Positions 1 to 9,615 are shown, numbered from the stretch's first letter. The stretch is DNA of 64,000 nt from BS150m-G50 sp964517435 (GCA_964517435.1 CAZFEC010000011.1:1-64000); one strand, 5' to 3'. Program-made: numbers and translations. Notes: generated by a model not told the origin, from the letters alone.

Positions 1-157
1 CGGGACTAATGTAGCCGGTTACTTGTTAACCGTGGTTTGCATTTCTACATAGCAGCATGCTTATTCCATCTATCCATCATCACGAGAAGTAGGAAGTATA
101 ACTTTATAGTATTTCCCGGATGCTTTCAGTGGCCGGGACCGCATCAATGGAAATACT

Positions 158-781
158 CTAGAACTTCCCCAGCCAGGTTCGCATTCCCCGCATGATCATC
201 TCGATGGAGATCGTCCCGGCGACCAGCGGCACGATGCGTCCGGCGATTTCAATGTAGCGCTGGACCAGCGCTTCGTACCGTGTCTTCACTTTGTCGTGCA
301 GCAGCTTCAGCAGTATGATCACCAGGATGGATATCGCCACGGCGCTTACCACGGCCAGCGTCGCCAGCCAGTGCGGGATGCTCTGCCCGATGATGATGCT
401 GCCGCTGATGGTGCCCGGCCCGATCATGATCGGCATGGCGATGGCGCCGGCGATGTGTTCCGAATCGCCGCGCAGCATGGTGAGCGCATCGATCCCCTTG
501 AAGACATAATGCAGCGCGATCAGCAGGATGACGATGCCGCCGAAAATCTGGAAGGAGGCGAATTCCATCCGCAGGATCCGCGTGAATACCGCGTCGCCCA
601 GCAGCGAAAAGAGGATGAAGACGACGACGCTGATGCCGCCAGCGCGCGTAATCACCCGGATGAAACGCCTGGTCGGCTGCTTGCGCACCAGGTCGATCAG
701 ATAGATGATGATCAGGAACGGGTTGAGCAGGATGAGCAGCAGCGACATGTTCTCCAGGAAACTGAGGGTCATTTCTTCCAT
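158..781 (-). CDS. MarC family integral membrane protein
   Basis: A 207-residue, very hydrophobic protein with about six predicted membrane segments. The glycine/proline-rich stretch AIAMPIMIGPGTISGSII (about residues 113-130) is the conserved MarC/YchE (UPF0056) signature, and the length is normal for the family. MarC proteins sit in the inner membrane; despite the name (multiple antibiotic resistance) their transport function is unproven. The ATG at 781 is kept; a second ATG lies three codons in, and AAAGG upstream gives a modest ribosome binding site. An inverted repeat (803-810 with 818-825) lies in the probable 5' leader. Family call is firm, substrate unknown. Confidence 0.88.
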   Translation of the reverse strand: MEEMTLSFLENMSLLLILLNPFLIIIYLIDLVRKQPTRRFIRVITRAGGISVVVFILFSLLGDAVFTRILRMEFASFQIFGGIVILLIALHYVFKGIDALTMLRGDSEHIAGAIAMPIMIGPGTISGSIIIGQSIPHWLATLAVVSAVAISILVIILLKLLHDKVKTRYEALVQRYIEIAGRIVPLVAGTISIEMIMRGMRTWLGKF

Positions 782-955
782 CGCGAAAGCCTTTGGTGAA
801 TGTCCGCGGCTATCTCCGCCGCGGAAGCGTTGGTCGTGTTGAGCCCGCTGTCGGAGGGCGCTAGGCTGGTTTTCTCATTTCAGCCCGATAGGATATGGCC
901 GCGGTTTTGAAGGGGCAAGAGAAATCCGGAAGGGGTGCGAGTTGATTCCACGGCG

Positions 956-1312
956 CTATTCGTCACTGTCTTCTGTAGAATGGGTATCGCGCAGCTCGGC
1001 GGCGCGCCGTCCCGCCAGCCAGGCGGCAATACCGGTCAGCAGCACCATGGTGCCGAGTATGATCACCAGCCGCAGCCAGGGCTGCTCCACCGCCTCGCGC
1101 TCGATGGCGTAAACCGACAGGGTCCGGATCCACTCGAGCGCCCCCAGCCAGAGATACAGTTGTACAATCCGGTTCGGGAATTCTCGTCGCGACAGGAGCA
1201 GGAACGGCACCAGCAGGCTCAGCACCGCCAGCGTCGGCATGTCGATGCGGGAGAAATGTGCAGCCAGCGCCAGAGTTGCCAGAATGATCAAGGCTGGGCG
1301 AAGGATTTTCAT
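956..1312 (-). CDS. Small conserved-type membrane protein, unknown function
   Basis: 118 residues with about four hydrophobic segments and a charged C-terminal tail rich in D/E/T/S (from about residue 105). No catalytic motif is visible. The protein begins with a signal-anchor-like MKILRPALIILATLALA. It lies 175 nt upstream (in its own reading direction) of marC and could share a transcript, but nothing in the sequence proves this. I recognise the general type (short polytopic proteins widespread in Gram-negative bacteria) but no named family. Confidence 0.6.
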   Translation of the reverse strand: MKILRPALIILATLALAAHFSRIDMPTLAVLSLLVPFLLLSRREFPNRIVQLYLWLGALEWIRTLSVYAIEREAVEQPWLRLVIILGTMVLLTGIAAWLAGRRAAELRDTHSTEDSDE

Positions 1313-1430
1313 TTCAGATCACTTTCGAAATGAGAGAAACTGTTGCTGACGTTTTTCGACCGAAAAGTGGCTGTCTAAGCCTTGATTTCGCCCATATTGT
1401 CGACCTAATTTGTGCAAATACAGACAGATA

Positions 1431-1549
1431 ACCAGGTCCGACCCCGATTGGTAGTTAATTACTTTAGAAACAAACCTCCAAGGTGGATTTTCGATGATTA
1501 TGCGTGTTAAATAAAGTGATTACAAGAGTATGACTTGGTCCGACCCCGG
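1431..1549. repeat. Interspersed repeat bounded by GGTCCGACCCCG motifs
   Basis: The motif GGTCCGACCCCG occurs at 1435-1446 and again, with one more G, at 1537-1549, in the same orientation. Between them lies AT-rich DNA with TTAATTACTTTAG (1453-1465). The second copy ends 4 nt before the cysM stop codon. A third 13-bp identical copy occurs at 37673-37685, just past the stop of the sensor kinase gene. Short elements with a GGGGTCGGACC core and an AATTACTTTA arm resemble REP/RAYT-type extragenic repeats; that assignment is inference. Confidence 0.5.
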
Positions 1550-1552
1550 TGC

Positions 1553-2449
1553 TCAGGTTTTGAACAGCTCCGTGCTGAGATACTTCTCGCCGCGGTCCGG
1601 CAGGATGACCACGATCCGCCCCAGTTCGATACGGTGCGCCAGCTCGACGGCGGCCAGCATCGCCGCCCCACTGCTCATGCCGACGAAGATACCCTCCTGC
1701 TTGACGATCTGGCGGGTCATCTCGAAGGCGTCCTCGGTCTTGATCATGATGCTCTCGTCGATCTGCTCCGGATCGTAGATCGAAGGGACGATCGCTTCCT
1801 CCATATTCTTGAGGCCCTGGATGTAGTGCCCCTTTTCCGGATGTGCTTCTACGATCTTGATGCGCGGGTCGTTCTCCTTCAGCCCCTGGCCGACTCCCAT
1901 CAGGGTGCCGGAGGTCCCCACCGACGAGACGAAATAGTCGATAGCGCCGTTGGCCTGCTTCCAGATCTCCTCCGCGGTGGTTTTGTAGTGCGCCATGCGG
2001 TTGTAGCGATTGGAGAACTGATTCGGCATGAAATAACGCTCCGGATTGGCGTCCATCAACTCGTGCGCCCGCAGAATGGCGCCGTCGGTACCCTGTTCGG
2101 CGGGAGTCAGCGTGACCACCGCCCCGAAGGAGGCGATCATCTGCTGCCGCTCCAGCGAAACAGCCTCCGACATGACGATTTCCACCTCGTAACCCTTCAC
2201 CCGGCCGATCATGGCCAGCGAGATGCCGGTGTTGCCGGAAGTGGGCTCGATGATGGTTTTCCCGCCGACGAGGGAGCCGTTGGCTTCCGCCTGTTCCACC
2301 ATCTTGAGCGCAATGCGATCCTTGATACTGCCGGTGGGATTCATCCCCTCGATTTTCGCCATCAGGACGACACTGGGGTTGGGATTCAGCCGGTTTATCC
2401 GCACCAGCGGCGTATCCCCGATCGTCTGCAGTATGTTTTCGTAGATCAT
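1553..2449 (-). CDS. cysM: O-acetylserine-dependent cysteine synthase (CysM/CysK)
   Basis: 298 residues, normal length for the beta family of PLP enzymes. It carries the PLP lysine in NPTGSIKDR (K43), the phosphate-binding loop PTSGNTG (about residues 69-75) and the substrate loop VSSVGTSGT. It makes cysteine from O-acetylserine and sulfide (CysK) or thiosulfate (CysM); the sequence alone does not settle which. The gene follows the cysteine desulfurase by 45 nt on the same strand, so the two probably form one sulfur-metabolism operon. The stop codon sits 4 nt from a repeat motif at 1537-1549. Confidence 0.9.
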   Translation of the reverse strand: MIYENILQTIGDTPLVRINRLNPNPSVVLMAKIEGMNPTGSIKDRIALKMVEQAEANGSLVGGKTIIEPTSGNTGISLAMIGRVKGYEVEIVMSEAVSLERQQMIASFGAVVTLTPAEQGTDGAILRAHELMDANPERYFMPNQFSNRYNRMAHYKTTAEEIWKQANGAIDYFVSSVGTSGTLMGVGQGLKENDPRIKIVEAHPEKGHYIQGLKNMEEAIVPSIYDPEQIDESIMIKTEDAFEMTRQIVKQEGIFVGMSSGAAMLAAVELAHRIELGRIVVILPDRGEKYLSTELFKT

Positions 2450-2494
2450 ATTTTTTTCCGTTCTCGTTGGGGCGTGGATTTTACGCCCGTTTGC

Positions 2495-3640
2495 CTACTC
2501 GTCCAGCCGGCCGTCGCGTTTTACCGCCGCCACAATCACCTCCACCGCGCGCTCGATGTCAGTCTCAGTAGTAAGCCTGCCCACCGACAAACGCAGCGTT
2601 CCCGGCGCGAAGGCGATCGGTACCCGCATCTCGCGCAGGACTCTCGATATCTCCGCCGTGCCGGTATGGCAGGCGGCGCCGGCTGACGCCGCCACCTCCA
2701 TGGCGATCTCCGCCAGCAGCCGGTCCGCTTCGATACCCGGAAAACTGATGCTGAGTGTATTCGGCAGGCGTTGCTCCGGATGGCCGTTCACCCTGGCGTC
2801 CGGCAGTCGCTCCAATAATCCGTCCTGCAGGCTGTCCCGCAGGTGGCATTGATGTGCCACCTCGTCCGACATCGTTTCACGGGCGAGTTTACAAGCCTCG
2901 CCCAGACCGGCGATGGCCAGGGTGTTCTCGGTGCCGGCGCGGCGGTTCGCTTCGTGATCGGCGCCGTGAATAAGACGGGATAACCTGATGCCATTTCTTA
3001 CAAACAGCGCTCCGATTCCCTTCGGTCCGTAAAGCTTGTGTCCAGCGACAGTCAGCAGATCGACACCGAGCGTGTCGACATCGACCGGGATCTTCCCCAC
3101 CGCCTGCGCCGCATCGGTATGAAAGATAATGCCACCTTTACGCGCTATCGCCGCCACCTCGGCGACAGGCTGAATCGTGCCCACTTCGTTGTTGGCCAGC
3201 ATGACGGTGGCCAGGATGGTTTCCGGTCGAACGGCCTGGCGGAAATCGTCGGGATCGATGCACCCGGTATCGTCGACCGGCAGGCGGGTCACATCAAACC
3301 CTTGCTTTCCAAGATGGTTACAAACTTCGGCGACGGAAGGGTGCTCGATGGTCGAGGTGATGATATGGTTGCCATCATGGCGGCGTAACCAGGCGATTCC
3401 CTTGATCGCCATGTTGTTGGACTCGCTGCCACCTGCGGTGAAGACCATCTCTCCTTCGCGGCATCCCAGCAGCGCGGCGACTTCTCCTCTCGCCTCCGCG
3501 ATCAAGTCAGCCGCCTCACGGCCGTACCAGTGAGAGCTGGAGGGATTGCCGAACGTTTCCGTCAGCAGCGGTCGCATCTTAGCTGCTACCTGCGGCGCTA
3601 TCGGCGTAGTCGCGTTATAATCGAGGTAGATCGGTTTCAT
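2495..3640 (-). CDS. iscS: Cysteine desulfurase (IscS/NifS; selenocysteine lyase-like subgroup)
   Basis: 381 residues from ATG 3640, preceded by GGAGA at good spacing. The frame stays open upstream to 3799, but that extension is Arg/Cys-rich and unlike the family. Class V aminotransferase fold: LDYNATTP at residues 6-13, ESNN, IEHPSV with PLP-stacking H100, HTDAAQA and the PLP lysine K202 in AGHKLYGPKG. The catalytic cysteine is C324 in SAGAACHTG. That GAACH form followed by LRLSVGR is closer to the selenocysteine-lyase-like branch than to E. coli IscS. It supplies persulfide sulfur (possibly selenium) for Fe-S clusters and thio-cofactors. First gene of a likely operon with cysM. Confidence 0.88.
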   Translation of the reverse strand: MKPIYLDYNATTPIAPQVAAKMRPLLTETFGNPSSSHWYGREAADLIAEARGEVAALLGCREGEMVFTAGGSESNNMAIKGIAWLRRHDGNHIITSTIEHPSVAEVCNHLGKQGFDVTRLPVDDTGCIDPDDFRQAVRPETILATVMLANNEVGTIQPVAEVAAIARKGGIIFHTDAAQAVGKIPVDVDTLGVDLLTVAGHKLYGPKGIGALFVRNGIRLSRLIHGADHEANRRAGTENTLAIAGLGEACKLARETMSDEVAHQCHLRDSLQDGLLERLPDARVNGHPEQRLPNTLSISFPGIEADRLLAEIAMEVAASAGAACHTGTAEISRVLREMRVPIAFAPGTLRLSVGRLTTETDIERAVEVIVAAVKRDGRLDE

Positions 3641-3863
3641 CGCAATCTCCGTGATAACCTCAGAATGATATTGCGTTGCGAGCGGTCGACAGCAGCAGCG
3701 CCGCTCCCGCCGCCAGGGAACATTTCTCTCCACCAGGCATCTAACAAAATACAATAAGGACAAGTTCCAAGCATCAACTCGCTGTTTTTCGATTTGCACT
3801 TAAGGCGTAAGCCTGCTAACTACTTGTAGAAATCGCAAGTTCATTTTCAACAGGAGATACATT

Positions 3864-5378
3864 ATGACTGAAGCAACCCGCAGCCGTTCCCACCGCCACA
3901 TCCGGAACGCTATCCTGACCGGCATCGTGGCGCTGACCTTTACCTGGCTCGGCATGCTGATCGCCGGTTTCGGCCAGCAGACGGAAACGGGGCTGGCCGA
4001 GTCCTCACCGGCGGCCTTGACGGCTGCCGCCCAAACCGTGCAACTCAACGGCGACTCCCCTTTCAAGGCGATCGCCCGCAAGATCACCCCGGCGGTGGTC
4101 TTCATCAGCAACACGCACGAAGTAACCGCCCCGCAAGGCCTGGAATTCTTCCACGGTAACCCCTTCTGGGAGAAGTTTTTCGGCGAAAGCGATCCACAAC
4201 CCTACCCCAAACGGGATTTCACCTCCTCCGCCTCCGGTATCATCATCAATGAAGAGGGGTACATTCTCACCAACAACCACGTCGTGGAAGGCGCCAAGAA
4301 ACTGATGGTCAAACTCTCCGACGAAACCGAATTCGAGGCGGAAGTCATCGGTTCCGACAACGAGACCGATCTGGCCGTGCTGCACCTGCTCGATTTCGAG
4401 GGAGAACTGCCCTACGCCAACCTCGGCAATTCCGACCTGATGGAACCGGGTGACTGGGCGATCGCGATCGGCAACCCGTTCGGACTGGAGCGGACCGTCA
4501 CGGTCGGCGTTATCAGCGCCACCGGGCGCAGCGGCCTTAACATCGGCGGCGCCGGCGGGCCGCGCCTGCAGAACTTCCTGCAGACCGACGCTTCCATCAA
4601 TTTCGGCAATTCCGGCGGGCCGCTGGTCAACATCCACGGCGAAGTAATCGGTATCAACACCGCCATCAACGCCGCGGGCCAGGGTATCGGTTTCGCCATT
4701 CCGAGCAATATCGCCCGGGACATCTACCAGCAGCTGCGCGACCGGGGTGAGATCGTGCGGGGTTACCTCGGCATCGTCCCGCGCGCACTGAGCCCGGCCA
4801 TCCGGGAGGCGCTGGAGCTGAACAAGGATGTGAAGGGAATCTTCGTCGACAACGTCGAACCGGAAACACCCGCCGACAAGGGAGGCCTGCAGGCGGGCGA
4901 CATCATCACGAAGTGGAACGGGCGTGCGGTGGAGCTGGTACCCGATTTCCGCTTCCGGGTTGCCGCCATCAAGCCGGGCGAGAAGGTGAAAGCAGTAATT
5001 CTGCGCAACGACGAGAAGTTGACGCTGGCCTTCAAGCTGGGTGATCGCAGCGAATACCTGGCTCAAGCCGGTTTGGAAACACCCGGGTCGCCGAGCGACA
5101 ACATCTTCGGTATTCAGGTGCGGGAACTCACCGAGAGCGACCTGAAAAGCAGCGATTGGCGGCTCGAAGCGGGGGTCGTCATCACCGGCTTCAGCGCGGA
5201 TTCCGAAGCGTCGAGTGAACTCCAGGCGGGTGATATAATCATCACCATCGGCAAGGAGACGGTCCAAAATGTGTCAAGTTTTAATGACATAATGGACAAT
5301 CTCCCGGAAAATAAAGCAGCTATTATGTTCAGAATTTTCCGGAACGGTCGGTTTACCTTTGTCACTATAAAACTGTAA
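3864..5378 (+). CDS. degP: Periplasmic serine protease Do (DegP/HtrA family)
   Basis: 504 residues. An N-terminal membrane anchor or signal segment spans residues 14-36, followed by a trypsin-like domain with the triad H139 (TNNHVVE), D169 (NETDLAVL) and S250 (GNSGGPL). Two PDZ domains follow, at about 290-395 and 410-500. It degrades or chaperones misfolded envelope proteins in the periplasm. ATG at 3864 has AGGAGA 7 nt upstream. It is transcribed divergently from iscS; the 223-nt gap holds no promoter I would defend. A strong hairpin follows the gene, so it is probably monocistronic. Confidence 0.95.
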   Translation: MTEATRSRSHRHIRNAILTGIVALTFTWLGMLIAGFGQQTETGLAESSPAALTAAAQTVQLNGDSPFKAIARKITPAVVFISNTHEVTAPQGLEFFHGNPFWEKFFGESDPQPYPKRDFTSSASGIIINEEGYILTNNHVVEGAKKLMVKLSDETEFEAEVIGSDNETDLAVLHLLDFEGELPYANLGNSDLMEPGDWAIAIGNPFGLERTVTVGVISATGRSGLNIGGAGGPRLQNFLQTDASINFGNSGGPLVNIHGEVIGINTAINAAGQGIGFAIPSNIARDIYQQLRDRGEIVRGYLGIVPRALSPAIREALELNKDVKGIFVDNVEPETPADKGGLQAGDIITKWNGRAVELVPDFRFRVAAIKPGEKVKAVILRNDEKLTLAFKLGDRSEYLAQAGLETPGSPSDNIFGIQVRELTESDLKSSDWRLEAGVVITGFSADSEASSELQAGDIIITIGKETVQNVSSFNDIMDNLPENKAAIMFRIFRNGRFTFVTIKL

Positions 5379-5409
5379 CCGACTGTTATTACTAGCCATG
5401 TGTTGTGTT

Positions 5410-5434
5410 GAGGGCGCCTTTGCAGGGCGCCCTC
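5410..5434 (+). terminator. Hairpin terminator after degP
   Basis: A perfect 9-bp stem GAGGGCGCC / GGCGCCCTC with a 7-nt loop lies 31 nt after the degP stop. Only a short T-run follows, so termination may be imperfect. The remaining gap to the sigma factor gene (to 5757) holds a structured leader and no other gene. Confidence 0.6.
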
Positions 5435-5652
5435 ACTTTGGTACGGAAATTGCGACGAAATCGGGGCAGAGAATCAGAACGCAGCTGAAACAATGATTGT
5501 TTGATATCCACAACAATAAGTTTCGTAGCTCAAAAGCCGGTGTGGTGATAATTGCTACAATGTCTTACACATCGCGTAGTCACGCTGTTGATTTTCTGTT
5601 TTGCTGAAAACTATTTCTTGCTTTTCTAAGTCTTGGAAATTAAGATGCTTGG

Positions 5653-5727
5653 TCCGGCAGGATTTTTTATTACGCAACCTGCGAGCGGGCTGGCTGTCCG
5701 CCGATCAACCAGCGTCCTCCTGCCGGA
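5653..5727 (+). promoter_or_regulatory. Structured 5' leader of the primary sigma factor gene
   Basis: A perfect 10-bp inverted repeat (TCCGGCAGGA at 5653-5662, TCCTGCCGGA at 5718-5727) closes a roughly 55-nt interior that can form further stems, for example GCTGG with CCAGC or GCGG with CCGC. The closed domain ends 30 nt before the rpoD ATG and leaves GGAGG free. Such a multi-branched leader could be a translational or transcriptional control element; no known riboswitch class is recognised. Confidence 0.45.
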
Positions 5728-5757
5728 GGAGTGAGTACCCAACGGAGGTTTCAATAG

Positions 5758-6615
5758 ATGTCTAAGATTGCGCGCAGGGCAAACATACGTGCCAACCAAT
5801 CGCTCGAACGCTACCTGCAGGAGATCGGCGAGGTGGCGCTGCTGAAACCGGAAGAAGAGATTTCGCTGGCCAAACGGATCCGGAAAGGTGAGCAGGAGGC
5901 GCTGGACAAGCTGACCCGCGCCAACCTCCGTTTCGTCGTCTCCGTGGCCAAGCAATATCAGAACCAGGGGCTGTCCCTGGGCGACCTGATCAACGAAGGC
6001 AACCTCGGGCTGATCAAGGCGGCCAAGCGTTTCGATGAGACCCGCGGTTTTAAGTTCATCTCCTATGCCGTCTGGTGGATCCGGCAATCCATTCTGCAGG
6101 CGCTGGCGGAACAGTCCCGCGTCGTACGGCTGCCGCTCAACCGCGTCGGCGCCCTCAACAAAATCGGTAAAGCGCTCAGCAGGCTGGAACAGCGCCTGGA
6201 GCGGGAACCCTCCGCGGATGAGATTGCTGAGGTGCTGGACATGAGCACCTGGGAGGTCAACGATACCTTAAAGCGTTCCGGCCGCCATCTTTCGATCGAC
6301 GCGCCTTTCTCGCAGGGGGAGGATAACCGCCTGTTGGACGTAATCCACAACAAAAGCCAGCCGCCCCCCGACAACACCCTGATGAAGGAGTCGTTGAAGA
6401 AAGAGGTGTCGCGGGCGCTGAGCACGTTGTCGGACCGCGAGGCGGAAGTGATCCGGCTCTACTTCGGCCTGGGCCGCGAGCATCCGATGACCCTGGAAGA
6501 AATCGGCGAGATGTTCAGCCTGACCCGCGAACGGGTTCGTCAGATAAAGGAGAAAGCACTGCGGCGGCTGCGTCACATCTCCCGCAGCAAGAATCTCAAA
6601 TCCTATCTGGGTTAA
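5758..6615 (+). CDS. rpoD: Primary-type RNA polymerase sigma-70 factor (RpoD/SigA)
   Basis: 285 residues with sigma regions 1.2 (from SLERYLQEIGE), 2 (NLRFVVSVAKQY, YAVWWIRQ), 3 and 4. The region 4.2 helix-turn-helix is TLEEIGEMFSLTRERVRQIKEKAL near residues 240-262. Region 1.1 and the large non-conserved insert of proteobacterial RpoD are absent. A 285-aa primary sigma of this form is typical of Bacteroidetes and relatives, supporting an FCB host. The start has GGAGG 9 nt upstream. A structured leader precedes it and a strong terminator follows. A group 2 sigma is the alternative. Confidence 0.9.
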   Translation: MSKIARRANIRANQSLERYLQEIGEVALLKPEEEISLAKRIRKGEQEALDKLTRANLRFVVSVAKQYQNQGLSLGDLINEGNLGLIKAAKRFDETRGFKFISYAVWWIRQSILQALAEQSRVVRLPLNRVGALNKIGKALSRLEQRLEREPSADEIAEVLDMSTWEVNDTLKRSGRHLSIDAPFSQGEDNRLLDVIHNKSQPPPDNTLMKESLKKEVSRALSTLSDREAEVIRLYFGLGREHPMTLEEIGEMFSLTRERVRQIKEKALRRLRHISRSKNLKSYLG

Positions 6616-6644
6616 CAGCTACAAATCAACAGAACTTCGAAGAT

Positions 6645-6675
6645 AAACCCCGGCCCGGTCGGGGTTTTTCTTTTT
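6645..6675 (+). terminator. Rho-independent terminator after rpoD
   Basis: Stem AAACCCCG / CGGGGTTT (6645-6652 with 6660-6667) with a 7-nt loop, continuing into TTTCTTTTT. It lies 30 nt after the rpoD stop, so rpoD is a single-gene unit and valS has its own promoter. Confidence 0.85.
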
Positions 6676-6857
6676 CGCGTCAGGCACCACAGGCAGGGCT
6701 TCCCATTCGTGATCCGCCTTCCTGGCGGGAGGAAAGTCGACCTCACCGTCGCCAGTTTTTGCATTTGTGATGTTATTTCTCATCTTTTAGGCCGACGCTA
6801 CGGCGCCGCTGATGCTTCTGTGCCGGACTAACGCTTCGACCATAATCAGGATTGACC

Positions 6858-9530
6858 ATGTCAGATAAACAGATTCCGAAACAATACAATCCCACCGATG
6901 TTGAGCCCCGCTGGTACACCCATTGGGAAGAGGGCGGGCACTTCAGGATTGACGACACCTCCTCCCGGCAGCCGTTCACCATCATGATGCCGCCGCCGAA
7001 CATCACCGGCATGCTCCACATGGGACACGGCCTGCAGGACGCCGTTCAGGATACACTGATCCGCTACCACCGCATGCGCGGTCTCGAATCGTTCTGGGTT
7101 CCCGGCACCGATCACGCCGGCATCGCGACGCAGAACGTCGTCGAAAAGCAGCTGCAGAAAGAGGGCACCGACCGCCACCAGCTGGGGCGGCAGCGTTTCA
7201 TCGAGCGGGTCTGGGACTGGAAGCAGGAGTACGGCGGCATTATCAGCCGTCAGAAGCGTAAACTGGGGGACAGCGCCGACTGGTCCCGCGAGCGCTTCAC
7301 CATGGATGAAGGGCTCTCGCGCGCGGTGCGGGCCGCCTTCGTTAAGCTTTACGAAAAGGGACTGGTCTACCGCGGCAGCTACATCGTCAACTGGTGCCCG
7401 AAAGATCACACCGCCATCTCCGATGAGGAAGTGGATCACGAGGAACACAAGAGCCACCTCTGGCATTTCCGCTATCCGGTCGCCGGCAGCGACCGCCATG
7501 TCGTCGTCGCCACCACCCGGCCGGAAACGATGCTCGGTGACACCGCCGTCGCCCTGTACCCCGGCGACAAGCGCTACGACTGGCTGCGCGGTTCCAGGGT
7601 CATCCTGCCGCTGGCGGAGCGGGAGATCGAAGTTGTCGACGATGACTTCGTCGATCCGGAGTTCGGCACCGGCGCCGTCAAGGTCACGCCGGCGCACGAT
7701 CTCAACGACTTCGAGATCGGCCAGCGCCACGGACTCGATCAGATCAAGGTGATCGACACCGACGGCAGGATGAACGAAAACGCCCCGGAGAAGTACCGCG
7801 GTATGGATCGCTTCGAAGCGCGGGACGCGATCGTCGCCGATATGGACGCGCTGGGTCTGCTGGAGAAGATCGAGGATCACACGCACGCGGTCGGACAATG
7901 CCATCGCTGCAAAACCGTCATCGAACCCTACCTCAGCACACAGTGGTTCGTCAAGATGCAGCCGCTGGCGGAGCCGGCGCTGCGGGTGGTCGACGAGGGC
8001 AGAATCACCTTCTACCCCACCCGCTGGGAGAATGTCTACCGTCGCTGGCTGGAGGGTATTCACGACTGGTGCATCTCACGGCAGCTCTGGTGGGGGCACC
8101 AGATCCCGGTCTGGTATTGCGACGGCTGCGACGAGATGATCGTCAGCGAAACCGATCCGGACGCCTGTCCCAAGTGCGGCGGCGCGCTCAAGCAGGATGA
8201 GGACGTGCTGGACACCTGGTTCTCTTCCTGGCTCTGGCCCTTCTCGACACTGGGCTGGCCGGATCAGACCCCGGCGATGGAGAAGTTCTATCCCACCGAC
8301 GTGCTGGTTTCCGGCTACGATATCATCTTCTTCTGGATCGCCCGCATGATCATGGCCGGTCTCGAGTTCACCGGCGAGATTCCCTACCATCATGTCTACA
8401 TCACCGGCATGATCAAGGATGAGCAGGGGCGTTGGATGAGCAAATCGCTCGGCAACGGTATCGACCCGCTGGAGATGATCGAGCAGTACGGCGCCGACGC
8501 GGTGCGCTACTCGCTGATCGCGCTCAATACTGAAGGACAGGATATCCGGCTGGCGCCCACCCGCTTCGAACTGGGGCGCAACTTCGCCAACAAGATCTGG
8601 AACGCGTTCCGTTTCGTTCATCTGCAGAACTGGGAGGTCCTGGCCGGTTCCGACTGGCCGCTGGCCCCCCAGCCGCGGGAGATGATGGACCGCTGGCTGC
8701 TCTCCCGCCTCCACCACACGATTCGCAACGTCGACGCCCTCTTCGCCCGTTACAAAATCAACGAGGCGCTGGCCGCGGTTTACGAATTCATCTGGCACGA
8801 CCTCTGCGACTGGTATCTGGAGCTGGCCAAGCCGCGCCTGTACGACGGAAGCGATGAAGACCGTCTCCCGCTGCTGCAGACGCTGGTGCACGCTTTCGAC
8901 GCCGCCATGCGGCTGCTGCATCCGGTGATGCCGTTCATCACTGAGGAGATCTGGCAGAATTTGCAGGAGCGTCTGATCGCGCTGGGACAGCCGCAACCGG
9001 AACCGCCCACCATCATGTGCCAGACCTGGCCGGAGATGAAACCGGAATTGATCGACGACGAACTGGAGCGGCAGTTCGAGCTGGTCAAGCAGACGGTGAC
9101 CGCCATCCGCAACATCCGCGCGGAGCAGAACATCCCGCCGACCCGCGCCATCAGCGCCAGCGCCCGTCAGTTGAGCAAGGAGTCCCGCCGGCTGCTGGAA
9201 CAGGCGAAGCCCTACATCACCCGTCTGGCGCGTCTGGAAGAACTCGCGTTTGAGGGGGAGCGGCCCCGCCTGGCTTCCACGGCGGTCGTCGCCGACTTCG
9301 AGCTGGTGATTCCGCTGGAGGGTCTGATCGATGTAGACAAGGAGATCGAGCGTCTCACCAGGGAAAAAGAGCGCCTCGAGAAGCTGATCGAGGGGCAGAA
9401 GCGGAAGCTGAGCAACGCGAACTTCACCGAGCGGGCGCCGGCACACGTCGTCCAGGCGGAACGCGACAAGCTGGCCGAGCAGGAAGAGGCGCTGCAGAAG
9501 GTCGCGCACAACCTGCAGGTGTTCCAGTAG
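6858..9530 (+). CDS. valS: Valyl-tRNA synthetase
   Basis: 890 residues from ATG 6858 with AGGA upstream; an in-frame TTG two codons earlier is less likely. Class I synthetase signatures: HMGH (the HIGH motif, about residue 54) in NITGMLHMGH and MSKS (the KMSKS motif, about residue 527). The editing CP1 domain lies between them (TTRPETMLGDTAV). The C-terminal 70 residues form the heptad-rich coiled coil typical of ValRS. It charges tRNA-Val in the cytosol. No T-box-like leader is visible in the 180-nt gap upstream. Confidence 0.97.
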   Translation: MSDKQIPKQYNPTDVEPRWYTHWEEGGHFRIDDTSSRQPFTIMMPPPNITGMLHMGHGLQDAVQDTLIRYHRMRGLESFWVPGTDHAGIATQNVVEKQLQKEGTDRHQLGRQRFIERVWDWKQEYGGIISRQKRKLGDSADWSRERFTMDEGLSRAVRAAFVKLYEKGLVYRGSYIVNWCPKDHTAISDEEVDHEEHKSHLWHFRYPVAGSDRHVVVATTRPETMLGDTAVALYPGDKRYDWLRGSRVILPLAEREIEVVDDDFVDPEFGTGAVKVTPAHDLNDFEIGQRHGLDQIKVIDTDGRMNENAPEKYRGMDRFEARDAIVADMDALGLLEKIEDHTHAVGQCHRCKTVIEPYLSTQWFVKMQPLAEPALRVVDEGRITFYPTRWENVYRRWLEGIHDWCISRQLWWGHQIPVWYCDGCDEMIVSETDPDACPKCGGALKQDEDVLDTWFSSWLWPFSTLGWPDQTPAMEKFYPTDVLVSGYDIIFFWIARMIMAGLEFTGEIPYHHVYITGMIKDEQGRWMSKSLGNGIDPLEMIEQYGADAVRYSLIALNTEGQDIRLAPTRFELGRNFANKIWNAFRFVHLQNWEVLAGSDWPLAPQPREMMDRWLLSRLHHTIRNVDALFARYKINEALAAVYEFIWHDLCDWYLELAKPRLYDGSDEDRLPLLQTLVHAFDAAMRLLHPVMPFITEEIWQNLQERLIALGQPQPEPPTIMCQTWPEMKPELIDDELERQFELVKQTVTAIRNIRAEQNIPPTRAISASARQLSKESRRLLEQAKPYITRLARLEELAFEGERPRLASTAVVADFELVIPLEGLIDVDKEIERLTREKERLEKLIEGQKRKLSNANFTERAPAHVVQAERDKLAEQEEALQKVAHNLQVFQ

Positions 9531-9615
9531 GGCTGCTGTTCTGTCTTGCACCTGAAGGTGGCCAGAGCGCTGTTGCATCTGCACAGGTTTCAGCGACAGA
9601 CTGACAGGAGGAACC

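Noticed and set aside
6676..6857. Possible T-box or other riboswitch ahead of valS
   Set aside because: No T-box core sequence or specifier-loop structure; only a minor GC-rich hairpin.
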